A stretch of DNA of 56,908 nt from Rhizomicrobium sp. Lineage in GTDB: Bacteria; Pseudomonadota; Alphaproteobacteria; Micropepsales; Micropepsaceae. Location of the stretch: the NCBI GenBank assembly GCA_031291635.1, contig JARLIR010000166.1, forward strand, positions 1-56,908, read 5' to 3'. A program made the translations under genes and the position numbers. Positions 40,848 through 48,801 of the stretch are shown one piece after another. The notes beneath the pieces are model-generated. The model did no database searches, was not told the DNA's origin, and saw only the letters and a list, made by a program, of their open reading frames with translations. Positions within the stretch are counted from its first letter, which is position 1. The number at the start of each line of letters is the position of its first letter.

Positions 40848-41231
40848 TCACCAATAGGGATGGCTGCCGTAGTAATCGAGCAATTCTGATTCCTTTTCGC
40901 GATCGTGGTAGGACCACGCATCCAGCGTGCGCAATTTGGGCGCGCCTTTCAGCTGGTCCTCGGTGATGTTGACCTCATAGCCACCGAGAGCGGTGTTGTA
41001 GGTCAGCAGCGACCAGGGGATGGGGTAGTAATCGTCGCCGATACCCAGAATGCCGCCAAAGCTCATGACGGCGTAGCCGACCTTGCCGGTCAGCTTGTCG
41101 ATCATCACGCGCTCAATGGTGCCGACCCGGTCTTGATTGGGGCGATAGACTGGTGTGCCTTCTACCTTATCGCTGCCGATCAAATTGCCGCTTTCTCGCG
41201 CTGAAAGTTCGCTGCGCTGTGCCAATGCCAT
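40848..41231 (-). CDS. PRC-barrel domain protein
   Basis: 127 residues from the ATG at 41231. The PRC barrel is IGSDKVEGTPVYRPNQDRVG, TIERVMIDKLTGKVGYAVMS, then FGGILGIGDDYYPIPWSLL, with a charged tail. It is a paralogue of the proteins at 39357 and 41365. An exact EcfG promoter lies 30-54 bases upstream, back to back with that of the next PRC gene. Confidence 0.92.
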   Translation of the reverse strand: MALAQRSELSARESGNLIGSDKVEGTPVYRPNQDRVGTIERVMIDKLTGKVGYAVMSFGGILGIGDDYYPIPWSLLTYNTALGGYEVNITEDQLKGAPKLRTLDAWSYHDREKESELLDYYGSHPYW

Positions 41232-41260
41232 GTTCTGCACTCCGCTGATTGCGGACGAAC

Positions 41261-41285
41261 AACGGTGCGGCGGTGCAGAAGTTCC
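41261..41285 (-). promoter_or_regulatory. Sigma-EcfG promoter, leftward PRC gene
   Basis: Minus strand: GGAAC (41285-41281), 16 bases, CGTT (41264-41261). Exact. Confidence 0.77.
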
Positions 41286-41305
41286 GGCGTCTTGCCCCCC
41301 GCTGC

Positions 41306-41330
41306 GGAACCCAAACCTAAATCTTGCGTT
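41306..41330 (+). promoter_or_regulatory. Sigma-EcfG promoter, rightward PRC gene
   Basis: GGAAC (41306-41310), 16 bases, CGTT (41327-41330). Exact, 34 bases before the start at 41365. Confidence 0.77.
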
Positions 41331-41364
41331 AGCCTTTTTACGAGGCTGCGAAAGGAAATGCGGG

Positions 41365-41703
41365 ATGTTGGATACGGACCTCACGTTTCGGGAAACGGAG
41401 GAGTTGATCGCCAGTAGTAAGGTCGAAGGGGCCTGCATTGTTCGCAGTAACGGCGAGCGTTTCGGCACCATCGAGCACGTCATGATCGACAAGAAATCCG
41501 GGCAAGCGGTTTTTGTGGTGGTGCGCTTTGGCGGCTTTCTCGGCATGGGCAGCCGCTTTTTCCCCATTCCCTGGGCGATGCTGCGTTACGACGAAGGTCT
41601 CGGCTGTTACGAGCTGGAGACGGAATGCGAAACGCAGGGCGTTCCGAGCGGCGAGGCGGTGCCTGTTCGCCAAACCGCTCTGGCGGCGAGGGCAGAGCCA
41701 TGA
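41365..41703 (+). CDS. PRC-barrel domain protein
   Basis: 112 residues from the ATG at 41365. It has IASSKVEGACIVRSNGERFG, TIEHVMIDKKSGQAVFVVVR, then FGGFLGMGSRFFPIPWAML. It is the divergent partner of the PRC gene at 40848, and its stop overlaps the next start (ATGA), so the two are translated together. Confidence 0.92.
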   Translation: MLDTDLTFRETEELIASSKVEGACIVRSNGERFGTIEHVMIDKKSGQAVFVVVRFGGFLGMGSRFFPIPWAMLRYDEGLGCYELETECETQGVPSGEAVPVRQTALAARAEP

Positions 41704-42089
41704 GCCGTGTTGCTGGTGCCCACCTTTGGACTGCGCTCATTTCGGGCGCTGTCGTTGCGCTCTGTAGCGGTTTCGCCGCTCAGGCCGCTTCGACCGATGA
41801 CCAACTCTCGACCCTTTACGGCAACACGCTGGTCGCCCGCGACGGCGGCATCGTCAGCCATTTTTGGTACAAGCCCGATCACACCTTCACCGGCATCGTG
41901 CCCGCTTATGCCTACTCCCTCAAGGGACGCTGGCTGCGCAAAAGCGACGGCACAATCTGCCGCGATTTTGATCCGCCTTTGCCCATGGTGCGGAACCCCG
42001 ATTGCGGCAGCATTTTGGTGCGCAAATTGGGCGACACGCTTACCGACAGTAGCGGTCACAGCGAGACGTTGATTGCCGGGGTGCAATAG
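41700..42089 (+). CDS. Exported protein of unknown function
   Basis: 129 residues from the ATG at 41700, overlapping the PRC gene by 4 bases. The signal peptide ends near SGFAAQA. The mature part is a small beta-type domain: LYGNTLVARDGGIVSHFWYK, then PDHTFTGIVPAYAYSLKGRW, with two Cys (TICRDFD and NPDCGS) that could bond. It looks like lipocalin-like or MltA-interacting small periplasmic proteins that carry a 'WxxRxDGTxCxxF' block, but I know no assigned role. Confidence 0.72.
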   Translation: MSRVAGAHLWTALISGAVVALCSGFAAQAASTDDQLSTLYGNTLVARDGGIVSHFWYKPDHTFTGIVPAYAYSLKGRWLRKSDGTICRDFDPPLPMVRNPDCGSILVRKLGDTLTDSSGHSETLIAGVQ

Positions 42090-42101
42090 CAGGCTGGGCG
42101 C

Positions 42102-42126
42102 GGAACGATCTGGCCTGGCTCGCGTT
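42102..42126 (+). promoter_or_regulatory. Sigma-EcfG promoter
   Basis: GGAAC (42102-42106), 16 bases, CGTT (42123-42126). Exact, 41 bases before the start at 42168. Confidence 0.75.
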
Positions 42127-42167
42127 TGGAATTTAACGCCATGCGCAAAATTCGATGGAGTGAGGCC

Positions 42168-42545
42168 ATGAATTTACGTTCCGTTTTGCTGACCGGCATC
42201 GCTATCGCAACGGTTGCTTGGATCTCAGCCAATGCCCAAGCGCAAAACAGCGCGATCCCCGCGACGCCAAGTGCCACGGCTATGCCGGATGCTACCAGCA
42301 CCGCAACGCCGAAAAAGGTCAAACACCATCGCGCCCATATTAAGCCGAACATGGATTCGACCGCGGCAGAGAAGGCCGCGACGGACCAGCTCAATGCGCA
42401 GCAATTGGCGCCAGCCGCACCGTCCTCGCATCAAACCGGTGCGCCGCAACCGGGCACGGTTGACAGCAGCACCACGCCCGGGTCGACGCCAGCGACCGGG
42501 ACTGCGCCGACGCCCGATACCAACACTCCCAACCCGCCTCAATAA
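42168..42545 (+). CDS. Exported Ala/Pro/Thr-rich protein
   Basis: 125 residues from the ATG at 42168 (ggagtgagg upstream). An upstream in-frame ATG at 42126 lies inside the promoter's -10 and can be set aside. The signal peptide MNLRSVLLTGIAIATVAWIS ends at NAQA. The rest is low complexity (TPSATAMPDATSTATPKK, then many Thr/Pro/Ala), with a short basic patch KKVKHHRAHIKP. It is probably disordered and periplasmic; function unknown. Confidence 0.7.
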   Translation: MNLRSVLLTGIAIATVAWISANAQAQNSAIPATPSATAMPDATSTATPKKVKHHRAHIKPNMDSTAAEKAATDQLNAQQLAPAAPSSHQTGAPQPGTVDSSTTPGSTPATGTAPTPDTNTPNPPQ

Positions 42546-42579
42546 CGGCGTTGCGCCCCCGCCATCAGGTGGCGGGACT

Positions 42580-42604
42580 GGAACAGCGGCCGCACTCACG
42601 CATT
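42580..42604 (+). promoter_or_regulatory. Sigma-EcfG-like promoter, CATT variant
   Basis: GGAAC (42580-42584), 16 bases, CATT (42601-42604), 40 bases before the DUF3309 gene. Confidence 0.5.
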
Positions 42605-42644
42605 AGCACTGGGCGTCGTTACAGCGCTTTCATGGAGAGAACCG

Positions 42645-42803
42645 ATGGGCCTTGGTACGATTTTGTTGATCCTTTTGATCCTCGCTTTGGTGGGTGCGCT
42701 GCCGAGTTGGCCATACAGTTCCGGTTGGGGCTATTACCCCAGCAGCGGTCTCGGCATCGTCCTCATCATTGTGATTGTCTTGTTGGTGGCCGGAAGAATT
42801 TAG
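42645..42803 (+). CDS. DUF3309 small membrane protein
   Basis: 52 residues: MGLGTILLILLILALVGALP, SWPYSSGWGYYPSSGLGIVL, then a second helix ending in AGRI. The pattern GTIL-ILILLL.GALP.WPyS..WGYyPSgglGlil is that of DUF3309. A ribosome site (ggagag) lies upstream of the ATG at 42645. The family is linked with stress-type loci; function unknown. Confidence 0.88.
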   Translation: MGLGTILLILLILALVGALPSWPYSSGWGYYPSSGLGIVLIIVIVLLVAGRI

Positions 42804-43149
42804 GGCCGTCTTGCAACCCGGCGCGCGGCGTATTTTGGCGTCGCGCCACCCTATCACGCGCACGCGGCGCTAGCCTGCGTTGTCGTCCTCAGCCAAATAC
42901 AGGGGATGCAAGCGGGCCTTCAATACGGGGATCCGGGGGCTGGGGCGCGCCGCCTCGAAGTCCCGCTCGCGCTAATACAATGTGCTGGCCCCGCGGCGGG
43001 TTCCGGCAGGGGAGTCAATTTTTGCCGGCATTTTTTGGGGTAGGCGCTCACAAAAATGCCGCCCGTAGCTGACCCAGGCGGAACATAGTCTCGGCCCTGC
43101 CGTTGCTTCCGCACAAGGCGCAACCATCGCCACAACAGCGGGAGCTATC
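42804..43149. other. Intergenic, promoter of the hemerythrin gene
   Basis: No gene is seen in the 346 bases apart from the exact EcfG promoter at 43080-43104 near the right end. Confidence 0.5.
43080..43104 (+). promoter_or_regulatory. Sigma-EcfG promoter of the hemerythrin gene
   Basis: GGAAC (43080-43084), 16 bases, CGTT (43101-43104). Exact, 45 bases before the start. Confidence 0.76.
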
Positions 43150-43779
43150 ATGAAAAACACAAAAACGTCGACAGCCAAAGCCGCCACCCGTGGCGGCACG
43201 AAGAAGGCGCCGAGGCCAGACGCCGTGGCCCTGCTCAAAGCAGACCACCGCAAGGTCGAAGATTTGTTCGAACAATATGAAGCGGCCAGCCGCGACTCCA
43301 GCAAGGCCAAACTGGCCAGGCAAATTTGTCTCGAACTGGTGGTTCATACCACGCTGGAAGAAGAGATCTTTTATCCGGCCTGCCGCGCGCAAAACGTCGA
43401 GCATGACGATCTCGACGAGGCCCAAGTCGAGCACGATGGCGCCAAAGTTCTCATTCGCGAAGTGATGAGCCAATCACCCTCCGATGACTATTTCGACGCC
43501 AAGGTCAAAGTGCTGTCGGAGTATATCAAGCATCACGTCGGTGAAGAAGAAATGCCGAAGAGCGGAATCTTTACCAAAGCGAAAAAGGCGGGTGTCGATA
43601 TGATGGCCGTGGGCGCACACTTAGCCGCTCGCAAAGCGGAACTGATGGCCGAACCGCCAGCCGACGCGCCGCCGCATTTCATTTCGCTGCAACGCGAAGG
43701 CGATGAGCCCCACGCCGCCGAGCTCGTGAAAATGAGCCCCGTACACGGCGACAATTCCCACGCTTCGAAACAGAGCTAA
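43150..43779 (+). CDS. Hemerythrin HHE-domain protein
   Basis: 209 residues. A basic N-terminal tail (MKNTKTSTAKAATRGGTKKA) precedes an HHE bundle: ALLKADHRKVEDLFEQYE, ELVVHTTLEEEIFYP, VEHDGAKVLIREV and YIKHHVGEEEMPKSG. The His and Glu ligands of a non-haem diiron site are all present. Such proteins bind oxygen or nitric oxide or guard iron. The EcfG promoter fits oxidative or nitrosative protection. The C-terminal 50 residues are extra. Confidence 0.9.
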   Translation: MKNTKTSTAKAATRGGTKKAPRPDAVALLKADHRKVEDLFEQYEAASRDSSKAKLARQICLELVVHTTLEEEIFYPACRAQNVEHDDLDEAQVEHDGAKVLIREVMSQSPSDDYFDAKVKVLSEYIKHHVGEEEMPKSGIFTKAKKAGVDMMAVGAHLAARKAELMAEPPADAPPHFISLQREGDEPHAAELVKMSPVHGDNSHASKQS

Positions 43780-43786
43780 CAGGCCT

Positions 43787-43812
43787 GGCTCCGGTAGCTA
43801 TGGGCCGGAGCC
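43787..43812. terminator. Stem-loop between convergent genes
   Basis: An 8-bp perfect stem ggctccgg / ccggagcc with a 10-base loop. It overlaps the last codons of the hybrid kinase and has no T-run. Confidence 0.45.
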
Positions 43813-46800
43813 GGTCTTCTCCGCGGGGCGATTGGCGAGAGCGCTCCGCAATGCCCGCGCCAGATTTTCCACGGAATAGGGCTTTTGCAAAAGGTCAAAA
43901 CCGTGACTGCCTTCGCTGGACAGCACTTGGCTGTAGCCGCTGGTGAGAATGACGGGTTTGTCTGGCCAACGCTGCCGGATTTCACGGGCCAAGGAGACGC
44001 CATCGCGCCCCGGCATCACCACATCGCTGAAGATCAGATCATAGCGCTCGGCGTTCTCCCCGAGCTTGCGCAAGGCCTCTTCGGCATTGGCGGAAAGCAC
44101 GGAATCATAGCCAAGCTCGCGCAAGAGCTGGGAGGAGAACTCGCCGACGTCGCGGTTATCCTCCACCACCAAAATGCAGCCGCGGGCCGGTGGAAGCTGA
44201 TCCTCTGCGCTCTGCTCCGGCGTGGCGCTGAGCGGCTTGTCACTGACGGGCAGGTGCAAGGTGATGGTGGTACCGAGCCCGACTTCGCTTTCCACCGTCA
44301 CGGCGCCTTTGGATTGCTGCGCAAAGCCGTAAACCTGGGCTAGGCCCAACCCGGTGCCGCGCCCCACCGCTTTGGTGGTGAAGAAGGGTTCGAAAATGCG
44401 CTCCAGATTGCCGGAAGCGATGCCGCAGCCTGTATCTTTGACGGCGATGGCGACGTAAGTCCCAACCTTCGAGACGCCCGGCGGAGGCGTCTGGGTGCGC
44501 GCCAAATGGATGACGAGTGTTCCTTGTCCTTCCATGGCATCGCGCGCATTGGCGGTGAGGTTGACCAAGGCCGTCTCGAGTTGGCTGAGGTCCGCTTCCA
44601 CCACCAAGGGGCGCTCGGCCATCTCGAGTTTAAGCGTGATATTGCTACCGAGCACGGTCTTCAGCATCTCGGCGATGCTCTCGATGTGCTGGGCCAGATC
44701 GAAAACCAGCGCCTTGAGTGGCTGACGACGCGAGAAGGCTAGCAACTGACTGGTCAGCTTGGCAGCGCGGTCAGCGGTTTCGGAGATGGCATTGACATAA
44801 CGGCTGCGCCTGTCCTCCGGCAGATCACGCAAGCGTAAAAGATCGGCGGAAGAGCGGATGACGGTCAAAAGATTGTTGAAATCATGCGCTACGCCACCGG
44901 TGAGCAGGCCGATCGCTTCCATTTTTTGCGCGTGGCGCAAGGCTTCCTCGGCTTCTCTGCGGGCCGTCAGTTCGACCGCTTCGGGCACGATGGCGACCAC
45001 CTTACCGTCGCCGTCGCGGATCGGCCGCATCATGAATTCAAACCAGCGCCAGCCGCCGACCGGCAGTTTGACGCGAATTTCCTGACGCAAGGTCGCGCCC
45101 GCCGCGACGCGCGGAATGGCGGCCCGTACGATCTCTGACATGCCGGGCGTATCGGCAAACCACGGCGTTTCCCAGAAGGGCAGGCCAACCACCTCATCGA
45201 GTGTCTTGCCAATGCCTTCGAGCGAGGTGGTATTGGCATCGAACAGCGTGCCGTCGAGCGCCATCAAGCCCTGATAGATGAAGCTGGTTTCGAAAATGCT
45301 GCGCAGCCGCGCTTCTTTGTTCTGCACTTCCTGCGTGCGTTGCTCCACCTGCGCTTCCAGCGTCTCGTTGAGCTGGCGCAGCGCCTCTTGTGCCTCTTGG
45401 GCTTCGCGGCGCAGTTGCGCTTCTTTGCTTAAGGCTTCGCGGCGCAGCGCCGCCATGTCGAGATTGGCGCGGATGCGCGCTAAGAGTTCGCGGGCGTTGA
45501 AGGGCTTGACCAGATAATCATCGGCCCCAGCCTCAAGCCCCTCGATGCTCGCTTCTTCACCGGCGCGGGCCGAGAGCAGGATCACAGGTATGTCGCGCAA
45601 TTCCGCATCGCTCCGCAGCGCGCGCAGCAAGCCAAAGCCATCCAAGCGCGGCATCATGATATCGCTCAAGATCAGATCGGGGCGCTTTTCGCGTGCCATC
45701 TCCCACGCCACCAAACCATCTTCAGCGATCTGGACCTCATAATGGCCTGCCAAAAGTCCGCGCACATAGTTGCGCATATCGGCGTTGTCGTCGGCCAAGA
45801 GAATGGTCGCCGCGGCGCCCGCCTTGATGGGCACCCGTCCGGTTTCGATTGCGAGGTCCGCTTCGACATCAGGCAACCAGCGTAAGGCTTCGCCGACAAA
45901 GGCTTCAGCTGTGCTGCTGGCGTTAGGCGGGGACGTCTCTGCTTCGATCTGATGGGCGGGAAGATGCTCGCGGCCGAACGGAATGGTGACAAAGAATGTG
46001 GTGCCAGAACCGAGGGTGCTTTGCGCTGCCACCGCACCGCCCTGCAGGCGCACCAGTTCATGTACCAGGGCCAAGCCGATGCCGGTGCCTTCCTGCGTAC
46101 GCCCGTGCTGGCCTGCGATGCGATGAAAACGCTCGAACAGGCGCGGTAATTCTTGCGCCGGAATGCCGACGCCGGTGTCGCTGACCGCGAGTTCGACATG
46201 GCTGCAATCCGGCGTCTGCCGCAAGGTGACGGTGATGCCGCCGTTCAGCGTGTATTTGAAAGCATTGGAAAGCAGGTTGAGGACGATCTTCTCCCACATG
46301 TCGCGATCGACATAAACGGCCTCAGGCAAGGGTGGGCAATCGACGGTGAATTGGAGACCGGCTTTATCCATGGCGGAGCGGAACGTGCTCGCCAGTCCCA
46401 CCGTATACTCTGCCAGATCGAGGGGGACGTAGCGCGCCTGTACGCGGCCCGCCTCAATGCGCGAGAATTCCAGCAAGGAGTTGACGAGCTTGAGCAGGCG
46501 GAGCCCGTTGCGATGCATGACTTCGAGTTCGTCGTCCTGCGCCAGGACCGGCGCGGAAGCTTGGCGCCGTGCCAGCATATCTTCCAGCGGCCCTAGCATC
46601 AGCGTCAGCGGCGTGCGGAATTCATGGCTGGTATTGGAGAAGAAGGTGGTCTTGGCGCGATCGATTTCGGCCAAGGCTTCGGCGCGGCTGCGTTCTTCTT
46701 CATAAGCCGTGGCATTGGAAAGCCCGGAAGCGATCTGTCCGGCCGCGAGGGTGATGAAACCGAGATAAGGCTCGTCGAGGCGGCGATGCGGATTGATCCC

Positions 46801-47763
46801 GGCGACGAGGAAGCCTGCCAGCGTATCCTGCCCTTGGCGCGCAATCGGCGCGATGACGATTTCGCGCGCCGGGCCCTCCCAAGCGCCGGTGGGCAAGGCC
46901 TCAAAGCGCGCGAGGTCGCGAAGGAAGACGGTCTTGCGCTCGGCCAAAATCCTATCAATGGGCCACACTGCATCGTCACCCTGAGCGATGACCGAAGGGG
47001 CGATAGGATGGCCGGCGGCAACGCCGGTAGCACAAGCCAGCCGTGCCACACCGTCCTTGTCGAAGAGATAGATCAAGGTGAAGGGCAGGTCGCGCGGATT
47101 GCTCTGCAGCGAACGCTGAGCTGCGGCGATCACTTGCGCAGGAACGTTCTTGCCTGCGATCTCGGAGGCCAAGAGGCGTAAACTGGAGAGCCGTCTTTCG
47201 CCGATAACCCGGTCGGTCTCTTCCGTCACCACACACAGCCAGCCAACGATTTTGCCGTCGTCATCAGCCAAGGGGGAATAGGAAAAGGTGTGATAGGTCT
47301 CTTCGCGGTAGCCGTTGCGCTCCAGCAAGAGCAGCAGGCCTTCGTCCCACGTGGCTTCGCCGCTCTGCAGGACATGCGCGATCCGGGGGCCGATGTCGGA
47401 CCAGATTTCTTTCCACACCTCGCTGGCCGGGGCGCCGAGGGCAAAATTGTGCTTTTCCCCCAAGGTCGGGCGATAGGCATCGTTGTAGAAGAAGGTGAGA
47501 TCGGGGCCCCATCCCATCCACATCTGATAGCGCGAGGTCAGCAGGATGCGAATGGTCGTGCGCAGACTCTGCGGCCAGCTTTGCGGCGCGCCGAGCGCGG
47601 TCTTGCTCCAATCATGGGCCCGCATCCGGGCGCCCATCTCGCCGCCACCAGCGAGAAAATCAGGACTGGCGCTCTCATCACGCATCGTACGGGCCCCCAA
47701 ACCCAGTGAGCGCATAGGCAGTTTCACCGCCCCAAACGTCGGAATCCTTAAGAGGTGTTTCAA
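43798..47763 (-). CDS. Tandem hybrid histidine kinase (two kinase cores, two receivers)
   Basis: 1321 residues; starts at 47715 or 47685 (MRDESASPDFLAGGGEMGAR) are also possible. Order: a PAS-like sensor (about 45-190, MWMGWGPDLTFFYNDAYRPT), a GAF domain (about 190-360), a first HisKA/ATPase (FFSNTSHEFRTPLTLMLGPL; NLLSNAFKYT; GTGIGLALVHEL) and a receiver (ILLADDNADMRNYVRGLL / LILSDIMMPRLDG). Then come a coiled coil, a PAS domain, a second core (GLLTGGVAHDFNNLLTVIRS; NLTANARDAMEGQG; GTGLGLAQVYGF) and a final receiver (ILVVEDNRDVGE / LIFSDVVMPGRDG). There is no transmembrane helix, so it acts in the cytosol. Two complete kinases in one chain are unusual. An EcfG-like promoter lies upstream. Confidence 0.93.
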   Translation of the reverse strand: MKHLLRIPTFGAVKLPMRSLGLGARTMRDESASPDFLAGGGEMGARMRAHDWSKTALGAPQSWPQSLRTTIRILLTSRYQMWMGWGPDLTFFYNDAYRPTLGEKHNFALGAPASEVWKEIWSDIGPRIAHVLQSGEATWDEGLLLLLERNGYREETYHTFSYSPLADDDGKIVGWLCVVTEETDRVIGERRLSSLRLLASEIAGKNVPAQVIAAAQRSLQSNPRDLPFTLIYLFDKDGVARLACATGVAAGHPIAPSVIAQGDDAVWPIDRILAERKTVFLRDLARFEALPTGAWEGPAREIVIAPIARQGQDTLAGFLVAGINPHRRLDEPYLGFITLAAGQIASGLSNATAYEEERSRAEALAEIDRAKTTFFSNTSHEFRTPLTLMLGPLEDMLARRQASAPVLAQDDELEVMHRNGLRLLKLVNSLLEFSRIEAGRVQARYVPLDLAEYTVGLASTFRSAMDKAGLQFTVDCPPLPEAVYVDRDMWEKIVLNLLSNAFKYTLNGGITVTLRQTPDCSHVELAVSDTGVGIPAQELPRLFERFHRIAGQHGRTQEGTGIGLALVHELVRLQGGAVAAQSTLGSGTTFFVTIPFGREHLPAHQIEAETSPPNASSTAEAFVGEALRWLPDVEADLAIETGRVPIKAGAAATILLADDNADMRNYVRGLLAGHYEVQIAEDGLVAWEMAREKRPDLILSDIMMPRLDGFGLLRALRSDAELRDIPVILLSARAGEEASIEGLEAGADDYLVKPFNARELLARIRANLDMAALRREALSKEAQLRREAQEAQEALRQLNETLEAQVEQRTQEVQNKEARLRSIFETSFIYQGLMALDGTLFDANTTSLEGIGKTLDEVVGLPFWETPWFADTPGMSEIVRAAIPRVAAGATLRQEIRVKLPVGGWRWFEFMMRPIRDGDGKVVAIVPEAVELTARREAEEALRHAQKMEAIGLLTGGVAHDFNNLLTVIRSSADLLRLRDLPEDRRSRYVNAISETADRAAKLTSQLLAFSRRQPLKALVFDLAQHIESIAEMLKTVLGSNITLKLEMAERPLVVEADLSQLETALVNLTANARDAMEGQGTLVIHLARTQTPPPGVSKVGTYVAIAVKDTGCGIASGNLERIFEPFFTTKAVGRGTGLGLAQVYGFAQQSKGAVTVESEVGLGTTITLHLPVSDKPLSATPEQSAEDQLPPARGCILVVEDNRDVGEFSSQLLRELGYDSVLSANAEEALRKLGENAERYDLIFSDVVMPGRDGVSLAREIRQRWPDKPVILTSGYSQVLSSEGSHGFDLLQKPYSVENLARALRSALANRPAEKTGSGP

Positions 47764-47815
47764 AGGCTTAGCGTTATCGCGCGGCCCCTGCCTTCAACTC
47801 GGAAGGCAGGAGTGA

Positions 47816-47840
47816 AACCGCACAGGGAACTTTTTGTTCC
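47816..47840 (-). promoter_or_regulatory. Sigma-EcfG-like promoter of the tandem kinase
   Basis: Minus strand: GGAAC (47840-47836), 17 bases, GTT (47818-47816), 53 bases before the start at 47763. It lies in the palindrome gggaac-ttttt-gttccc. Confidence 0.58.
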
Positions 47841-47886
47841 CGGATCGCTGTAAAAAAAGCCGTGGCGCTGAGAGGATCGGCCGGAA

Positions 47887-48420
47887 TTATTTGGCGGCGG
47901 CGGCCCGTTCCAGACCTTCGCTGATCAAGCGGCGGGCCATATCGGCGTCGCCCCAGCCCAGGATCTTGGTCCATTTGCCAGGCTCGAGATCTTTATAGTG
48001 CTGGAAGAAATGCTCGACTTGCTGGCGGGTGATGGCGGGAATGTCGGTGTAGTTGTTGACTCCCTCATAACGCAGCGTCAGATGCGAGGACGGCACGGCA
48101 ATGATCTTCTCGTCCTGGCCGCCATCATCTTCCATCAGCAGCACGCCGACGGGACGGACATTGACCAGCGCACCCGGCACCAGCGCGCGGGTGTTGCAGA
48201 CCAGCACGTCAACCGGATCGCCGTCGCCCGACAGGGTGTGGGGGACAAAGCCGTAATTGCCGGGATAGCGCATCGAGGTATGGAGGAAGCGGTCCACGAC
48301 CAGGACACCGGCCTCCTTGTCGATCTCGTATTTGATGGGCTCGCCCCCGATGGGGACCTCCACCAGAACATTGACGTCGTAGGGCGGGTTCGTGCCGGGG
48401 GCAATTTTGTCGATTTGCAT
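47887..48420 (-). CDS. ppa: Inorganic pyrophosphatase
   Basis: 177 residues, the usual length of bacterial family I enzymes. The catalytic signature is present: [10 protein letters not shown], with [31 protein letters not shown] and [17 protein letters not shown]. It hydrolyses PPi from biosynthesis in the cytoplasm. It carries no GGAAC box and so seems to mark the end of the stress island. Confidence 0.96.
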   Translation of the reverse strand: MQIDKIAPGTNPPYDVNVLVEVPIGGEPIKYEIDKEAGVLVVDRFLHTSMRYPGNYGFVPHTLSGDGDPVDVLVCNTRALVPGALVNVRPVGVLLMEDDGGQDEKIIAVPSSHLTLRYEGVNNYTDIPAITRQQVEHFFQHYKDLEPGKWTKILGWGDADMARRLISEGLERAAAAK

Positions 48421-48525
48421 ATTAGACTTATCTTTCGTCGAGAAACATCAAGCAACAGAATTCGGTTGTTGTGCAAAACCTTGGTGAAGGACGGCGCATT
48501 CCGTTGTGTTTTCGGCGCTCTTTTA

Positions 48526-48548
48526 ATATAACCTATGGTAGGTTATAT
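48526..48548. promoter_or_regulatory. Palindromic operator of the toxin-antitoxin operon
   Basis: A 10-bp perfect inverted repeat atataaccta-tgg-taggttatat, ending 10 bases before the antitoxin start at 48559. The AT-rich left arm could contain the -10. Ribbon-helix-helix antitoxins normally repress their own operon at such a site. Confidence 0.72.
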
Positions 48549-48558
48549 GGAGGCATTG

Positions 48559-48801
48559 GTGAACTTCAACCTCTATCTCGACGATCAGACCGCCAAAGAC
48601 CTGGACCAGACCGCAGAAGAGATGGGCGAAAGCCGTAGCGGCCTCATTCGCAAAGCGGTGCGCGAGTGGTTGGACAAGAAAGCCCTCGGCAATCCCGGCT
48701 GGCCGCGCTCGGTGCTGGAATGGAATGAGTCAGCCGAGATTGCGCCCTTCGAAAGCCATCGCGACGAACTCGTTGCGCCCTCGGAAGAACTGCTGGCGTG
48801 A
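48559..48801 (+). CDS. Ribbon-helix-helix antitoxin (VapB-like)
   Basis: 80 residues from the GTG at 48559, which has a perfect ribosome site (ggagg at 48549-48553, 5 bases away). ATGs at 48535 and 48547 are in frame but lie inside or on the operator. The N-terminus VNFNLYLDDQTAKDLDQTAE, then EMGESRSGLIRKAVREWLDK, is a typical ribbon-helix-helix DNA-binding domain. The tail (WNESAEIAPFESHRDELVAP) should bind the toxin. Its stop overlaps the toxin start by 4 bases. Confidence 0.9.
   Translation: MNFNLYLDDQTAKDLDQTAEEMGESRSGLIRKAVREWLDKKALGNPGWPRSVLEWNESAEIAPFESHRDELVAPSEELLA

Noticed and set aside
42551..43072. A 173-residue rightward frame across the DUF3309 gene
   Set aside because: It runs in another frame over a recognised DUF3309 gene that has its own ribosome site.
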